Source of the DNA: Betaproteobacteria bacterium
Lineage (GTDB): Bacteria; Pseudomonadota; Gammaproteobacteria; Burkholderiales; Casimicrobiaceae
DNA length: 64,000 nucleotides
Assembly: GCA_016192065.1 (NCBI GenBank)
Contig: JACPUX010000072.1
Coordinates: 186,001-250,000, forward strand
Reading direction: 5' to 3'
Shown here: positions 45,273 through 55,286 of the stretch, piece by piece
Position numbering within the stretch: the stretch's first letter is position 1
Layout of the letters: each line of letters starts with the position of its first letter
Notes under the pieces: model-generated
What the model saw: only the letters and a program-made list of their open reading frames with translations
The model's database searches: none
What the model was told of the DNA's origin: nothing
Translations under genes and position numbers: made by a program

Positions 45273-45818
45273 TCACGTGCGGTCCTTCAAACGCTCCGGC
45301 GTCACTTCGACGGTCTGCTCGGTACCAGACCACGACAGATGCCCATCCTGAATGCTGCATACGAAGTCCATGCTGCGCTCCGCCAGAGCGGCCAGAGCCG
45401 CGGTCGCGGTCGCGGGCAGACTCCAAACGGCGAGATTGTCGAGCCGCGCCAGCTTGTCGCGGTTCTGGTCCCACCAGACCTTGACCGCGCGCCCGCCGTA
45501 GGCGAGCAGGGCGACTTGCCTGGCCCGGCCGCAAGCTCGGCGCAGCAAGCGCTCGTCGGGAAGGCCGACCTCGATCCAGGTCTCGATCGCCCCGGTGCGA
45601 TCGAGGTGCCAGAGCGCCGCCTCGTCCTCGCTCGACAGGCCGCGCCCGAATTGCAAGCGCTCGTCCGCGAACAGCGCGAAAGCGAGCAGTCGTACCATCA
45701 GGCGCTCGTCGGTCTCGGAGGGGTGACGCGCCAGGGTCAAGGAATGGCTGGCATAGTAATGCCGATCCATGTCGGCGATTTGCAGATTGGCCTTGAAGAT
45801 CGTGGCGCGCAAGGCCAT
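45273..45818 (-). CDS. yaeQ: YaeQ family protein
   Basis: A 181-residue protein of the YaeQ family (PD-(D/E)xK nuclease-like fold, no proven enzyme activity). It opens with MALRATIFKANLQIADMDR and has LTLARHPSETDERLMVRLL and ETWIEVGLPDERLLRRACG, all diagnostic. E. coli YaeQ suppresses rfaH loss when overproduced; its role remains unclear. It starts 49 bp after the iorB stop on the same strand and may be co-transcribed. The start at 45818 fits the family N-terminus; the longer frame to 46046 shadows iorB. Confidence 0.9.
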   Translation of the reverse strand: MALRATIFKANLQIADMDRHYYASHSLTLARHPSETDERLMVRLLAFALFADERLQFGRGLSSEDEAALWHLDRTGAIETWIEVGLPDERLLRRACGRARQVALLAYGGRAVKVWWDQNRDKLARLDNLAVWSLPATATAALAALAERSMDFVCSIQDGHLSWSGTEQTVEVTPERLKDRT

Positions 45819-45867
45819 GTGTGTAGAGGTTCCGAAAATCCGGTAAGGCTCGAAGGCGCGACCGCGC

Positions 45868-46479
45868 TCAGTGTTCCTGGGCGGCGAGCTGCCGCCCCGC
45901 CGCAAAGGCCTGGCGGTTAAGGTCCAGGATCGACTCGCCTTTGCTGGCGAACCGCGACAAGAGGCAGCTCTTGAGCGCCTCGGCGGGAAAAGGCAGAGCA
46001 TCGGCGACCGCTCCCAGCATGACGCTGTTGACCAGGCGCAGATCACCGAGTTTGCGCGCCACCGCGCCGGCGTCGAAGTCGCGAACGCGCATGCCTTTGG
46101 AACGGATCACGGCGACCGGGTCTTCCGGGTAGTCATAGAGCCCAAGCGTGACCACCGGCGGAGTCAGACGCAGAGTGTTGACCACTACCGCGCCGCGCGG
46201 CCGCAAGTAGTGCGACCAGCGCATGGCCTCGGCGGGCTCGAAGCCCAGCAGCAGGTCAGCTTGACCAGGGGCAATTTGCGGTGACAGAACGCGGGCGCCC
46301 ATGCGCAGGTGGGAGGTGACCACACCGCCGCGCTGCGACATTCCGGCGACCTCGGTCTTCTTGACGTCAAGGCCGATACTCAGGGCCGCCTCGGCGAGGA
46401 TTTCCGCCGCCGTCATGACGCCCTGCCCGCCGATGCCCACGACGAGAATATTGGTCGTCGGCGAATCCGAATTGGTCAT
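45868..46479 (-). CDS. iorB: Indolepyruvate:ferredoxin oxidoreductase beta subunit
   Basis: A 203-residue gamma-domain 2-oxoacid:ferredoxin oxidoreductase subunit. It has the motif NILVVGIGGQGVMTAAEIL and KKTEVAGMSQRGGVVTSHLR typical of IorB. With IorA it decarboxylates aryl pyruvates (from Trp, Phe, Tyr) to aryl-acetyl-CoA, reducing ferredoxin. It starts 16 bp after the iorA stop, with a strong GGGGAGAGGGG ribosome-binding site. Confidence 0.92.
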   Translation of the reverse strand: MTNSDSPTTNILVVGIGGQGVMTAAEILAEAALSIGLDVKKTEVAGMSQRGGVVTSHLRMGARVLSPQIAPGQADLLLGFEPAEAMRWSHYLRPRGAVVVNTLRLTPPVVTLGLYDYPEDPVAVIRSKGMRVRDFDAGAVARKLGDLRLVNSVMLGAVADALPFPAEALKSCLLSRFASKGESILDLNRQAFAAGRQLAAQEH

Positions 46480-46495
46480 GTTCCCCTCTCCCCTT

Positions 46496-48391
46496 TCAGG
46501 ATCGCTTGACGCTGATGACGCCGATGCCTGCGGCACTTTCAGCGGGCACGATGGCTTCGGGCGCGCAGGTCTTCATGCACATGTCACAGCCCGTGCAGGC
46601 GGCGGTTTCGATGCGCACGAAGGCGAGATCGACTTCCTTGCCGCTTGCCTTGACGACGCGGTCGCGCCGCGTTACCAGGATGGCCGGGCAGCCCACTTCC
46701 ACGCAATTGCCGCAGCCCGTGCACTGGTCTTCAAGAACGGCCAGGGGTCGGAGTTTCTTGTAGTCACCAATCAGTACACAGGGCTGATCGCTGATGATCA
46801 CCGAGGGCTCGTCGGCCTTGATCTCTTCGCGGATGGTCTTGAATAGTGTCGGCAATTCGTAGGGATTGACCACGCGGATGCGCTCCTTGCGCACGCCCAG
46901 GGCCTCTACCAGCTTGGCGAAATCGACGCGTGGCGCCGGCTCGCCGTGGATGTCGCGGCCGCTGCCGGGGTTGTCCTGCCCGCCGGTCATGCCTACGGCG
47001 CGGTTGTCGAGCAGGAGCACGGTGACGTTGCCGCGGTTGTAAGTGATGTTTAGGAGGCCTTGCATACCCATGTGCATGAAGGTCGAATCGCCGATTACCG
47101 CCAGAATGCGCTTGCCTTGATCCGCGTCACCGCGCGCCTTGTCGAGGCCGAGCGCCATGCCCATCGAGGCGCCCATGGAGATGCAGGAATCGAGCGCGTT
47201 CCAGGGGTGACCGGCACCCAGGGTGTAGCACCCGATATCACCGGTGATGATGAGATTCTTGAGTTGCGACAAGGTGTAATAGATGCCCATGTGCGGACAA
47301 GCGGCGCAGAGTGTCGGCGGCCGCGGGAAGACCTTGGGCGGCGGCGCCGGGTCGGCCTCCACCGCCGCCCCCCCCAAGAGCCGGGCCACGGCCGGACGCA
47401 GCACTTCCGGGGGAAGCTCGCCGGTTCGGGGCAGCACATCCTTGCCATGCACGGTGAGGCCCGCAGCACGCAACTCGGTCTCGACCAGCGGTTCGGTCTC
47501 CTCGACCACCAGTACTTTATCGACCAGGTCGGCGAGCTGTCGCGCCAGCGCCACGGGAACCGGATAGGACAGTCCGAGCTTCAACACCGGCGCCTCGGGA
47601 AAGGCTTCGCGCACGTGCATATAGGCGGGACCCGAGGCGATGAAGCCCAGACGCCGATCGGTTCCGGTTTCGAGCCGGTTCCACTCCCCATTTTGCGCGT
47701 ATTCAAGCAAGGCCCGCTCGCGTTCGAACAAGCGCGGCAAACGGGCACGGGCGAAGGCCGGGACCATCACCCAATGCGCAGGATCTTTCTTGAAACCGGT
47801 GGGCGCGTGGACTTCCCGCTCCCCCACTTGCACCCTGCCCTTGACGTGACAGACTCGAGTGGTGAGGCGCAAGATCACCGGCGTCTCATACTGCTCGGAG
47901 AGCGCGAACGCGGCCTTGGCCATGTCGTACGCCTCCTGCGAATCGGCGGGCTCGAGCAGGGGAATATGCGCAAAGCGTCCCCAGAAGCGCGAATCCTGTT
48001 CGTTCTGCGAGGACGAAAGTCCCACGTCGTCGGCAATGGCGATGACCAGCCCGCCCATGGTGCCGGTGATCGTGAGCGTCATCAGCGCATCGGAGGCGAC
48101 GTTCATGCCAACGTGCTTCATGGCGCAAAAGCTGCGCGCCCCCGCCATCGATGCGCCCACCGCCACTTCGAGCGAAACCTTTTCGTTGACCGACCACTCG
48201 GTGTAGAGGTCGGGGTAGCGCGCCAGCTCTTCTTGGATTTCTGTCGCTGGGGTTCCAGGATAGGCGGCGGCGACTTTGGTGCCCGCCTCCCAGACGGCGC
48301 GGGCGACGGCTTCGTTGCCGGAGTAGAACAGGCGCTGCGAAGCCGCAGCAGGCACAAGAGCGGGCACGGCGGATTCCCCTTCCGAAGGCAC
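46496..48391 (-). CDS. iorA: Indolepyruvate:ferredoxin oxidoreductase alpha subunit
   Basis: A 631-residue thiamine diphosphate enzyme. The N-terminal pyrimidine-binding domain begins with FYSGNEAVARAVWEAG and AYPGTPATEI; the TPP motif is GDIGCYTLG...NALDSCISMGASMGMALG, and two C-terminal [4Fe-4S] motifs read CTGCGNCVEVGCP and CTGCDMCMKTC. It pairs with IorB and acts on aryl pyruvates formed by transamination. The start is a GTG at 48391; no ATG in frame lies at the N-terminus and the ribosome-binding site is weak. The nearby lrp and dadA genes suggest an amino-acid catabolic locus. Confidence 0.93.
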   Translation of the reverse strand: MPSEGESAVPALVPAAASQRLFYSGNEAVARAVWEAGTKVAAAYPGTPATEIQEELARYPDLYTEWSVNEKVSLEVAVGASMAGARSFCAMKHVGMNVASDALMTLTITGTMGGLVIAIADDVGLSSSQNEQDSRFWGRFAHIPLLEPADSQEAYDMAKAAFALSEQYETPVILRLTTRVCHVKGRVQVGEREVHAPTGFKKDPAHWVMVPAFARARLPRLFERERALLEYAQNGEWNRLETGTDRRLGFIASGPAYMHVREAFPEAPVLKLGLSYPVPVALARQLADLVDKVLVVEETEPLVETELRAAGLTVHGKDVLPRTGELPPEVLRPAVARLLGGAAVEADPAPPPKVFPRPPTLCAACPHMGIYYTLSQLKNLIITGDIGCYTLGAGHPWNALDSCISMGASMGMALGLDKARGDADQGKRILAVIGDSTFMHMGMQGLLNITYNRGNVTVLLLDNRAVGMTGGQDNPGSGRDIHGEPAPRVDFAKLVEALGVRKERIRVVNPYELPTLFKTIREEIKADEPSVIISDQPCVLIGDYKKLRPLAVLEDQCTGCGNCVEVGCPAILVTRRDRVVKASGKEVDLAFVRIETAACTGCDMCMKTCAPEAIVPAESAAGIGVISVKRS

Positions 48392-48851
48392 GGACCATCA
48401 ATAGACATGATACCGGCACTTCAGAGCACTACCCTGCGACCGTATCGGGCCAAACCTTACCCGAAAACCCACGCGGCTGCACTTGATGTGCATCAACGTC
48501 GCAATGGCCGACTGTCGGCCCAGCACACCGGTTCGGAAATTCTCGCCGCCCCCCCTTGGGGAGCGACGCCGCGTCACCGGTCCATCTCTGGTGCGGCACC
48601 GCTCACCGCGCATACACTGCACCGCAAACTGCGCTATGCATCAGCATGTTCGAGCGGCGCGATTCGCGGACCAGCTCGCTCCGGCAATCCCCATCGCGAA
48701 CTTGCGCCTAGGGCGACTCTGACCACACCGACCTCAGGGGGCACAGATAACGTCAGTTTGTCCTTCCGGCGAAAGCCCGAATCCTGCAAATTCAGCGACC
48801 AGGACACCGGCCTTGGCCAGTTTCAGTGTGACGGCGACGATCGGCCTACTC
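48392..48851. other. Non-coding interval with degenerate repeat
   Basis: 460 bp between iorA (reading left) and the end of the lrp-type gene. The part near 48762-48820 holds CTTCCGGCGAAAGCC and GACACCGGCCTTGGCC, a decayed relative of the palindromic pair at 45155-45215. The iorA promoter should lie near the left end, but I cannot place it. Confidence 0.5.
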
Positions 48852-49331
48852 TTAACGAGCCGGGGCGCTCAGGTAGCTGAAGGGAATGCGGGTGCTCGAT
48901 TTCAGTTCTTCCATGACCACGTAGCTATTGGTTCGGCGCACGCCTTTCAGGGTCGAAAAGACGCGATCGAGGAATTCGCGGTAGGCCAGCATGTCCCGCA
49001 CCCGCGCTTTGATCAGGTAATCGAAGGGCCCGGTCACCAGATGGCACTCCATCACCTCCGGAATGTCGAGCATGAGCTTGCGAAAGGGCTCGGACTGGGC
49101 TGGAGTATAGCGTTCCATTTCCACTTCGATATAGGCGAGCAGTCCGGCGTTGAGTGCATTGGCGTTGAGCAGCGCGGTATAGCCCTGGATGTAGCCTTCG
49201 TCCTGCAAACGGCGCACTCGCTCCAGGCAGGCCGCCGGACTCAGATTGACCCGGTGGGCGAGCTCGGCGTTAGTGAGCCGCCCCTCTGCTTGCAGGTTCT
49301 GCAATATTTTGATGCCGATCTTGTCGAGCAT
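48852..49331 (-). CDS. Lrp/AsnC-family regulator
   Basis: A 159-residue feast/famine regulator. The HTH reads LTNAELAHRVNLSPAACLERVRRL and the effector (RAM) domain contains GPFDYLIKARVRDMLAYREFL. It resembles BkdR/DadR-type activators of amino-acid catabolism. It is divergent from dadA across a 161-bp AT-rich spacer, so it should control D-amino-acid dehydrogenase in response to amino acids such as alanine or leucine. Confidence 0.92.
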   Translation of the reverse strand: MLDKIGIKILQNLQAEGRLTNAELAHRVNLSPAACLERVRRLQDEGYIQGYTALLNANALNAGLLAYIEVEMERYTPAQSEPFRKLMLDIPEVMECHLVTGPFDYLIKARVRDMLAYREFLDRVFSTLKGVRRTNSYVVMEELKSSTRIPFSYLSAPAR

Positions 49332-49492
49332 GAAACTCCTCCAAAGATGCTGTCCGCGCTTAATTCGTTATTGTTGGTCTTTATCCGTATATTGTTTCGG
49401 ATTTTTTGTGCTGTTGTCAATGTGCTACTACACTTGCTATTCTTGCATGAACATTCATCGTTGCGACGCGGAATTCGCCAAGGAGTGTACAC
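49332..49492 (+). promoter_or_regulatory. lrp-dadA divergent control region
   Basis: AT-rich 161-bp spacer, as Lrp-type targets usually are. TTGTCA (49414-49419) and TATTCT (49438-49443) with an 18-bp spacer form a candidate dadA promoter. An AAGGAGTG ribosome-binding site precedes the dadA start. Confidence 0.5.
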
Positions 49493-50746
49493 ATGAAAGT
49501 CGTCGTTCTGGGCGGCGGGGTGCTCGGCATCACCACCGCCTATTATTGCGCCCTGGCCGGGCATGAGGTCACGGTGGTCGAACGCCAGCCCGGTCCGGCG
49601 CTGGAAACGAGCTATGCCAATGCGGGCGAGATTTCTCCAGGATACGCCGCGCCCTGGGCCGCCCCAGGCGTTCCGCTCAAGGCAATCAAATGGATGTTCC
49701 AGAAACACGCCCCATTGGTGATTTGGCCGCGGCTCGACCCAGCGATGTGGCGTTGGGGGCTGATGATGCTCGCCAATTGCACCGCCGCCCGCTACGAGCT
49801 CAACAAAGGACGCATGCTGCCGCTGGCCGCCTACAGCCGCGACATACTGCGGGAACTGCGTCGTGAGACCGACATTCGGTACGATGAACGCAGTCTGGGC
49901 ACCTTGCAGATGTTTCGCACCAGCCAGCAAGTCGAGGGCGCGGCGCGCGACCTCGAAATCCTCAAGCAATATGGTGTGCCCTTTGAGGTCCTGGACGCCG
50001 CCGGCTGCATTGGGGCGGAACCCGCCCTGGGACGCGTGCGGGAAAAAGTCGTCGGCGGCCTGCGCCTTCCCGGGGACGAAACCGGCGATTGCTTCAAGTT
50101 CACCAGCGCCCTCGCCGCGCTTGCCGAAAAGCAAGGGGTGGCGATGCGCTACGGAGTTTCGATCCGCGCCATCGCCACCCTGGGCGATACCGTCACGGGC
50201 GTCGAGACCGAGACCGGACGGATCGTCGCCGATCGCTATGTGCTCGCGCTGGGGAGTTATTCCCCTTTACTGCTTAAACCCATCGGCATCGACATCCCGG
50301 TGTACCCGGTGAAGGGCTATTCGATTACGGTACCGATCACCGACAGCGACGCCGCCCCGGTATCGACAGTGATGGACGAGACCTACAAGGTCGCGGTGAC
50401 ACGCCTGGGAGACCGCATCCGCGCTGCCGGTACGGCGGAACTGGCGGGCTACAACTTGAAACTCAGGGAATCGCGCCTCGACACCATTCGGCACGTCGTG
50501 GGCGATCTGTTCGGCGCTGGCGGCGATCTCGCGCAGGCCGAAGGGTGGTGTGGCCTGCGGCCGATGACTCCGGACGGCACGCCGATCGTGGGCGCCACCC
50601 GCTACAGCAACCTGTTGCTCAACACCGGTCATGGCACCCTGGGCTGGACCATGGGTTGCGGCTCAGGCAAGGTAATCGCCGATCTGATCTCCGGACGAAA
50701 ACCCGAAATCGCCATTGCCGGACTCGGATTGGAACGCTATCGCTGA
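49493..50746 (+). CDS. dadA: D-amino acid dehydrogenase small subunit
   Basis: A 417-residue FAD-dependent dehydrogenase oxidising D-amino acids to oxoacids with electrons passed to the respiratory chain. The dinucleotide motif [21 protein letters not shown] is at the N-terminus, followed by [22 protein letters not shown], diagnostic of DadA; the C-terminus has [14 protein letters not shown] and [16 protein letters not shown]. The oxoacids made could feed the neighbouring IorAB enzyme. Likely controlled by the divergent Lrp-type gene. Confidence 0.95.
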   Translation: MKVVVLGGGVLGITTAYYCALAGHEVTVVERQPGPALETSYANAGEISPGYAAPWAAPGVPLKAIKWMFQKHAPLVIWPRLDPAMWRWGLMMLANCTAARYELNKGRMLPLAAYSRDILRELRRETDIRYDERSLGTLQMFRTSQQVEGAARDLEILKQYGVPFEVLDAAGCIGAEPALGRVREKVVGGLRLPGDETGDCFKFTSALAALAEKQGVAMRYGVSIRAIATLGDTVTGVETETGRIVADRYVLALGSYSPLLLKPIGIDIPVYPVKGYSITVPITDSDAAPVSTVMDETYKVAVTRLGDRIRAAGTAELAGYNLKLRESRLDTIRHVVGDLFGAGGDLAQAEGWCGLRPMTPDGTPIVGATRYSNLLLNTGHGTLGWTMGCGSGKVIADLISGRKPEIAIAGLGLERYR

Positions 50747-50802
50747 AGCGCTTTGCGGAAGTCGCGAGCTGCCGGGCGAAACTGGCCACCTCAAGATCCA
50801 AT

Positions 50803-50822
50803 ATTCCGGCGCCATCCGGAAT
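50803..50822. repeat. REP-like inverted repeat
   Basis: ATTCCGG-N6-CCGGAAT downstream of dadA, related to the palindrome at 45155-45174. It may help end dadA transcription. Confidence 0.55.
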
Positions 50823-50925
50823 CGTCGAAAGGCAACGAAGTGGCCGCCAGTCGACCCCGGCAAGACGACTTCAATGGTTGTTCCCCCAGGCCGGCCAGAG
50901 TCGCCGAAGTTCTTCGCCGGCTTCC

Positions 50926-51789
50926 TCAGGCAGTTTCGGTGAAGGCCCGATGAATGTCGGCGATCACCGCGTCGCAATCCTCCGGCGCCATACCGAAGTG
51001 GTCGAGCACGTACTTGCCGGCCTTCTGCCACTCGACGCCCCGGGCCTTGCCAGCAAATAGCTGATAGGCGCGCTCGCCCAGGAGTGCGGCACCGATGAGG
51101 TTGAGCGCTTCGGTGGACAGTTCGTGCGAATCGGGATCCAAGACAGCGAACTCGTGATGCATGCGGATCGCTTCGTAGACACTTTCGGACAAACCCCAGG
51201 AGCGCGCCAGAAGATACCCGATCAGCGCGTGATCGACCCCGATGTGTTCAGTTTCGATATCGGTGAATTTGCTCTCCACGGCGGCATTGGCGATTCCCAG
51301 CACTTGCTTGTACTCCGGGAACCGGCGCAACAACACAGCGATGCCGCAGTCCTGGAACAGTCCGTAGGTGTAGGCCTCATCACGGTCCATACCCGGTAGC
51401 CTCCGGGCGAAATGCGCGGTGGCCATCGCCACCCGCGCAGAGACGTCCCAGAACCGTTCCAGGGCAGGCTGGTCCGGCCCGCTGAAGGCCGCGCGCAGGG
51501 CCAACCCAGTAACCAGGTGAGTGATGGTACGCAGCCCCAGGAAGTTAACTGCCTGCTGCACCGAATGGACACGGGTACGCAACCCGAAGAGCGAGGAATT
51601 GGCGGTCTTGACGATGGCCGCAGACATGCCGACGTCGCGCGCGATCAAGTCGGCGATGCGGCGGAAGTCGGGTTCCAGGCGCGAGGTTTCCAGCGAGAGC
51701 CGGGTGAGCAACTCGGGTTTGGAGGGAATGCCGACCGACGCGGCAATTCGCGTCGCCTCAGCTTCCAGCATGCTGGTCTCGGTCCGCAC
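50926..51789 (-). CDS. HDOD-domain protein
   Basis: A 287-residue single-domain HDOD protein. The pattern IADLIARDVGMSAAIVKTANSS and VQQAVNFLGLRTITHLV, then YGLFQDCGIAVLLRRFP and HALIGYLLARSWGL, is characteristic of this degenerate HD-like fold. HDOD proteins act as signalling scaffolds, often linked to c-di-GMP or chemotaxis systems; they lack the metal-binding HD pair. No partner domain is fused here. It converges with dadA. Confidence 0.9.
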   Translation of the reverse strand: MRTETSMLEAEATRIAASVGIPSKPELLTRLSLETSRLEPDFRRIADLIARDVGMSAAIVKTANSSLFGLRTRVHSVQQAVNFLGLRTITHLVTGLALRAAFSGPDQPALERFWDVSARVAMATAHFARRLPGMDRDEAYTYGLFQDCGIAVLLRRFPEYKQVLGIANAAVESKFTDIETEHIGVDHALIGYLLARSWGLSESVYEAIRMHHEFAVLDPDSHELSTEALNLIGAALLGERAYQLFAGKARGVEWQKAGKYVLDHFGMAPEDCDAVIADIHRAFTETA

Positions 51790-51941
51790 GTATATGCCCT
51801 CTCAGGAGCACCTTGTATCGCTTTCGGCGTACTGCCGACGGTTGCCTCCCTGTCACCGCCCCGCCTCGTTTGACCATTCTAGGACCGCGCCCCGCGTCCA
51901 GGGAACCCGCTCATAACCGACAAACGGCTCCGGCACCCGCC

Positions 51942-53276
51942 TTACAGGGGTATGCCCTGCAAATCATGCGCGGTCGCACCGGTAATCTTGACCTTGAGCA
52001 GGTCTCCGGGCCGACCGTCGACTCTGCCGTGCACCTGCACCAGGCCGTCGATTTCCGGCGCCTCGGCGAAACTCCGCCCGACCGCGCCGTGCTCATCAAG
52101 CTCGTCCAGCAAGATGATGTATTCCTTGCCGATCCTTGCCTGCAAGCGTCGGGCACTGATCGTCTCTTGCGCCGCCATGAAGCGCGCCAGCCGCTCCTCT
52201 TTCACCTCCTCGGGTAGGGCGCCGGGCAGCGCATTGGCCGCGGCGCCCTCGACCGGCGAATAGGCAAAGGCGCCGACGCGGTCGAGTTGCGCGGCCTCGA
52301 GAAACTCCAGAAGTTCCTCGAATTCGCGTTCGGTTTCGCCGGGGAACCCGACAATGAAGGTGCTGCGGATGGCAAGCTCGGGACAGGCGCGCCGCCAGGC
52401 GAGAATTCGAGCCAGCGTGTCGTCGCTGTCCGCCGGGCGTTTCATGAGCTTCAAGAGCCGTGGGCTCGCATGCTGGAAAGGCACGTCGAGATAAGGCAGC
52501 AGCTTGCCCTCGGCCATCAGCGGCACCAGATCGTCCACCGAGGGATAAGGATAGACATAGTGCAGGCGCACCCAGGCGCCGAGGCCTGAGAGCGCCGTGG
52601 CCAGTTCCTTGAGGCGGGTTTTCACCGGCCGGCCGTTCCAGAAACCGGTGCGGTACTTCTGGTCTACGCCATAGGCGCTGGTGTCCTGCGAAATCACCAG
52701 CAGTTCTTTGACCCCGGCAGCCACCAAGTTCTCGGCCTCACGCAGCACCTCACCCACCGCGCGACTTTCCAGATCGCCCCGCAGCGCGGGGATGATGCAG
52801 AAGCTACAGCGATGATTGCAGCCTTCGGCGATCTTCAGGTAGGCATAATGGCGTGGCGTGAGTTTAATGCCTTGCGCGGGAACCAAGTCGGTGTGGGGAT
52901 CGTGCGGACGCGGCAGACTTTGATGCACGGCGCTCATCACCTCGGCCGTGGCATGCGGGCCGGTCACCGCCAGCACCTTGGGGTGCGCACGGCGCACGAA
53001 CGAGCCGGATTCCTTGGCCCCCAGGCAACCCGTGACGATGACCTTGCCGTTCTCCGCCAGGGCCTCGCCGATGGCTCCCAACGACTCCGCCACCGCGGCG
53101 TCGATGAAGCCGCAAGTGTTGACCACCACCAGATCGGCGCCTTCGTAGCTGGGTGAAATCAAATAGCCTTCGGCGCGCAGCTCGGTGAGGATGCGTTCGG
53201 AATCGACCAGCGCCTTGGGGCAGCCAAGCGACACGAAACCAACTTTGGGTAGGGCGCGTGCGCCGCGTCTGGACAA
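51942..53276 (-). CDS. rimO: Ribosomal protein S12 methylthiotransferase
   Basis: A 444-residue radical SAM enzyme that adds a methylthio group to the conserved Asp of ribosomal protein S12. The N-terminal MTTase domain ([18 protein letters not shown]) supplies one Fe-S cluster through conserved cysteines including CGFIDAAV and GCLGAKE, the radical SAM motif is [11 protein letters not shown] near residue 154, and a TRAM domain ends the protein. The length is standard. It stands alone and is divergent from the MFS gene. Confidence 0.96.
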   Translation of the reverse strand: MSRRGARALPKVGFVSLGCPKALVDSERILTELRAEGYLISPSYEGADLVVVNTCGFIDAAVAESLGAIGEALAENGKVIVTGCLGAKESGSFVRRAHPKVLAVTGPHATAEVMSAVHQSLPRPHDPHTDLVPAQGIKLTPRHYAYLKIAEGCNHRCSFCIIPALRGDLESRAVGEVLREAENLVAAGVKELLVISQDTSAYGVDQKYRTGFWNGRPVKTRLKELATALSGLGAWVRLHYVYPYPSVDDLVPLMAEGKLLPYLDVPFQHASPRLLKLMKRPADSDDTLARILAWRRACPELAIRSTFIVGFPGETEREFEELLEFLEAAQLDRVGAFAYSPVEGAAANALPGALPEEVKEERLARFMAAQETISARRLQARIGKEYIILLDELDEHGAVGRSFAEAPEIDGLVQVHGRVDGRPGDLLKVKITGATAHDLQGIPL

Positions 53277-53412
53277 GTCGTCTCTCCTGGAGGATCGCCC
53301 CTGGCCACCGCCAGGACCTTGCCTATGGTGCGGTGAATGGAGCAGAAGGCTGCCATTTTACCTTGCCGCAAGGGCGTCATTTCACGCTACCATCGCGCTT
53401 AGTTCTGGGGGG

Positions 53413-54630
53413 ATGATGTTTCGCTCGCTCGACCGGCCCGCGCTTTGGGTAGTCACCCTTTCCGCCGCGGCCATACTTGCCATGACCATGGGTGCCCGGC
53501 AATCGCTGGGGCTTTTCGTTTCGCCGATCAACACCAGCACTGGACTGGGGCTGGCGAGCATCAGCTTCGCTCTGGCGGTCGGGCAATTCATGTGGGGCTT
53601 GGCGCAACCGGTTGCCGGAGCCGTTGCCGACCGTTATGGCCCGGGCCGAGTGCTGGTGGGCGGGCTGATCATCCTGGCAATTGGCAGCGCGCTGACACCT
53701 CTCATGACCGGGACGGTGGGCATGGTCATGGCCCTGGGCGTGTTTTCGGCGATCGGTGCCGGCGCCGGTAGCTTCTCAGTGCTGATCGGAGCCGCGAGCA
53801 ACCGCCTGCCCCTTGCCGCGCGCGGAACCGCTTCGGGCATCATCAATGCCGGCGGTTCCTTCGGACAGTTCGTCTTTGCGCCGATCTTACAGAAGTTGAT
53901 ACAGGGTTTGGGCTGGATGGGCGCGATGTGGTCCATGGCGTTGATTACCCTGGCGGCCCTGCCCTTGGTCGGCATGCTGCTGCGCACACCACCCTTGAAG
54001 GAGCACGAGCCGGTTTCCGGTGATCGCGGAGTATTGTCGGCGATGCGCGAGGCTTTGCACGATCGCAGTTATCTTTGTCTCCACGCCGGCTTTTTCACTT
54101 GCGGATTCCATATCGCCTTTCTGGTCACGCACCTGCCGGGCGAGGTGGATCTGTGCGGCTTACCGCCCGCGGTCGCAAGCTGGTCGCTGGCGATCATCGG
54201 CCTCGCCAACATTTTCGGCAGCCTGTACGCCGGCCACGCCGTCACCCGGCACCGCAGCAAATACGTGCTCTTCTGGATGTACGCGTCGCGGGCCATGCTG
54301 GTGGCGATCTATTTGCTCGCACCGCGCACCGAAACCACCTTCTATTTGTTCGCTGCTGGCCTTGGCTTCACGTGGCTCGCCACCGTTCCGCCCACCGCCG
54401 CGATCGTGGGCAAGCTTTTCGGCGTGCGCTATCTGGCCACACTCTTCGGTTTGACTCTGCTTTCCCATCAAATCGGCGGCTTCCTGGGCGCCTGGCTGGG
54501 CGGGCTCGCCTTCGTTCATCTGGGTGATTACAACTGGATGTGGTACGCCGACATCGTTCTGGCCGGCGCCGCGGCGCTGGTCAACCTGCCGATCCGGGAA
54601 GCGCGGGTGACCCGACCGGCCTACGCCTGA
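53413..54630 (+). CDS. MFS transporter
   Basis: A 405-residue major facilitator with 12 predicted helices. GAVADRYGPGRVLVGG between helices 2 and 3 is the MFS signature loop. It resembles the oxalate/formate antiporter-like and Bcr-type groups, but the substrate is unclear. The last two helices match the orphan C-terminal fragment at 16961-17203. The ATG at 53413 has a purine-rich GGGGGG lead; a second ATG follows at once. It is divergent from rimO and converges with phaR. Confidence 0.9.
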   Translation: MMFRSLDRPALWVVTLSAAAILAMTMGARQSLGLFVSPINTSTGLGLASISFALAVGQFMWGLAQPVAGAVADRYGPGRVLVGGLIILAIGSALTPLMTGTVGMVMALGVFSAIGAGAGSFSVLIGAASNRLPLAARGTASGIINAGGSFGQFVFAPILQKLIQGLGWMGAMWSMALITLAALPLVGMLLRTPPLKEHEPVSGDRGVLSAMREALHDRSYLCLHAGFFTCGFHIAFLVTHLPGEVDLCGLPPAVASWSLAIIGLANIFGSLYAGHAVTRHRSKYVLFWMYASRAMLVAIYLLAPRTETTFYLFAAGLGFTWLATVPPTAAIVGKLFGVRYLATLFGLTLLSHQIGGFLGAWLGGLAFVHLGDYNWMWYADIVLAGAAALVNLPIREARVTRPAYA

Positions 54631-54707
54631 TCACAGGGCCCAGCCCGCCGCGAAACCTCTGGCCCGTCTCGAAGCCGATCGTGGCGAAGACGCGCCGCAG
54701 TTCTCTT

Positions 54708-55286
54708 CTACTTCTTCTCGGTGGCGTCGCCTGCTTCGGGCGTACCGGCCGGGGGAAAACCTGGGAAGGGAAAAGAGGTGAACATGCCACGCGCCTGCTT
54801 CTGCATCTGCTGTTGCATTTCCAGGAAGACGTTGGCGCTCTGCTCCAGGTACTTGCCCATCATCCCCTGTAGAGCGGGAGTCTGCATTTGCAGGAACTGC
54901 CGCCACAGATCCGGGGTGAGCATCATCTTCTCGCCATAGACTTGGCGCGCCTGCTCCTGAAGCTTGTCCTGGATGTCGACGAAGGACTTGATGTTCTTTT
55001 CGATGTACCCGCCCATGATCCCTTGCAGAGCGTGGCCGTAGAAACGGATCATCTCCGCCAGCATGTCGCTCGAAAACATCGGCACGCCGCTCGACTCTTC
55101 TTCTAGAATGATCTGAAGCAGGATCGCACGGGTGAGATCGTCGCCGGTCTTGGCGTCGATGACTTGGAATTCAACGTGCTTGAGCACCATCTGCTTCACA
55201 TCGGCGAGCGTGATGTAACCACTGCTAGAGGTATCGTAGAGGCGGCGGTTGGGGTACTTCTTGATAATGCGGACCTGCTCAGCCAT
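54708..55286 (-). CDS. phaR: PHA synthesis repressor PhaR
   Basis: A 192-residue regulator. The N-terminal DNA/PHA-binding domain is diagnostic (IIKKYPNRRLYDTSSSGYITL), followed by a PHB_acc domain with ITRAIL-like region DDLTRAILLQIILEEE and a glutamine/methionine-rich tail. PhaR represses phasin genes and is released when it binds nascent PHA granules. It is divergent from phaP, whose promoter carries repeated sequence elements fit to be PhaR sites. Confidence 0.95.
   Translation of the reverse strand: MAEQVRIIKKYPNRRLYDTSSSGYITLADVKQMVLKHVEFQVIDAKTGDDLTRAILLQIILEEESSGVPMFSSDMLAEMIRFYGHALQGIMGGYIEKNIKSFVDIQDKLQEQARQVYGEKMMLTPDLWRQFLQMQTPALQGMMGKYLEQSANVFLEMQQQMQKQARGMFTSFPFPGFPPAGTPEAGDATEKK

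Noticed and set aside
47060..48880. Long plus-strand frame (606 codons) opposite iorA.
   Set aside because: Antisense shadow; iorA has complete TPP and Fe-S motifs on the other strand.
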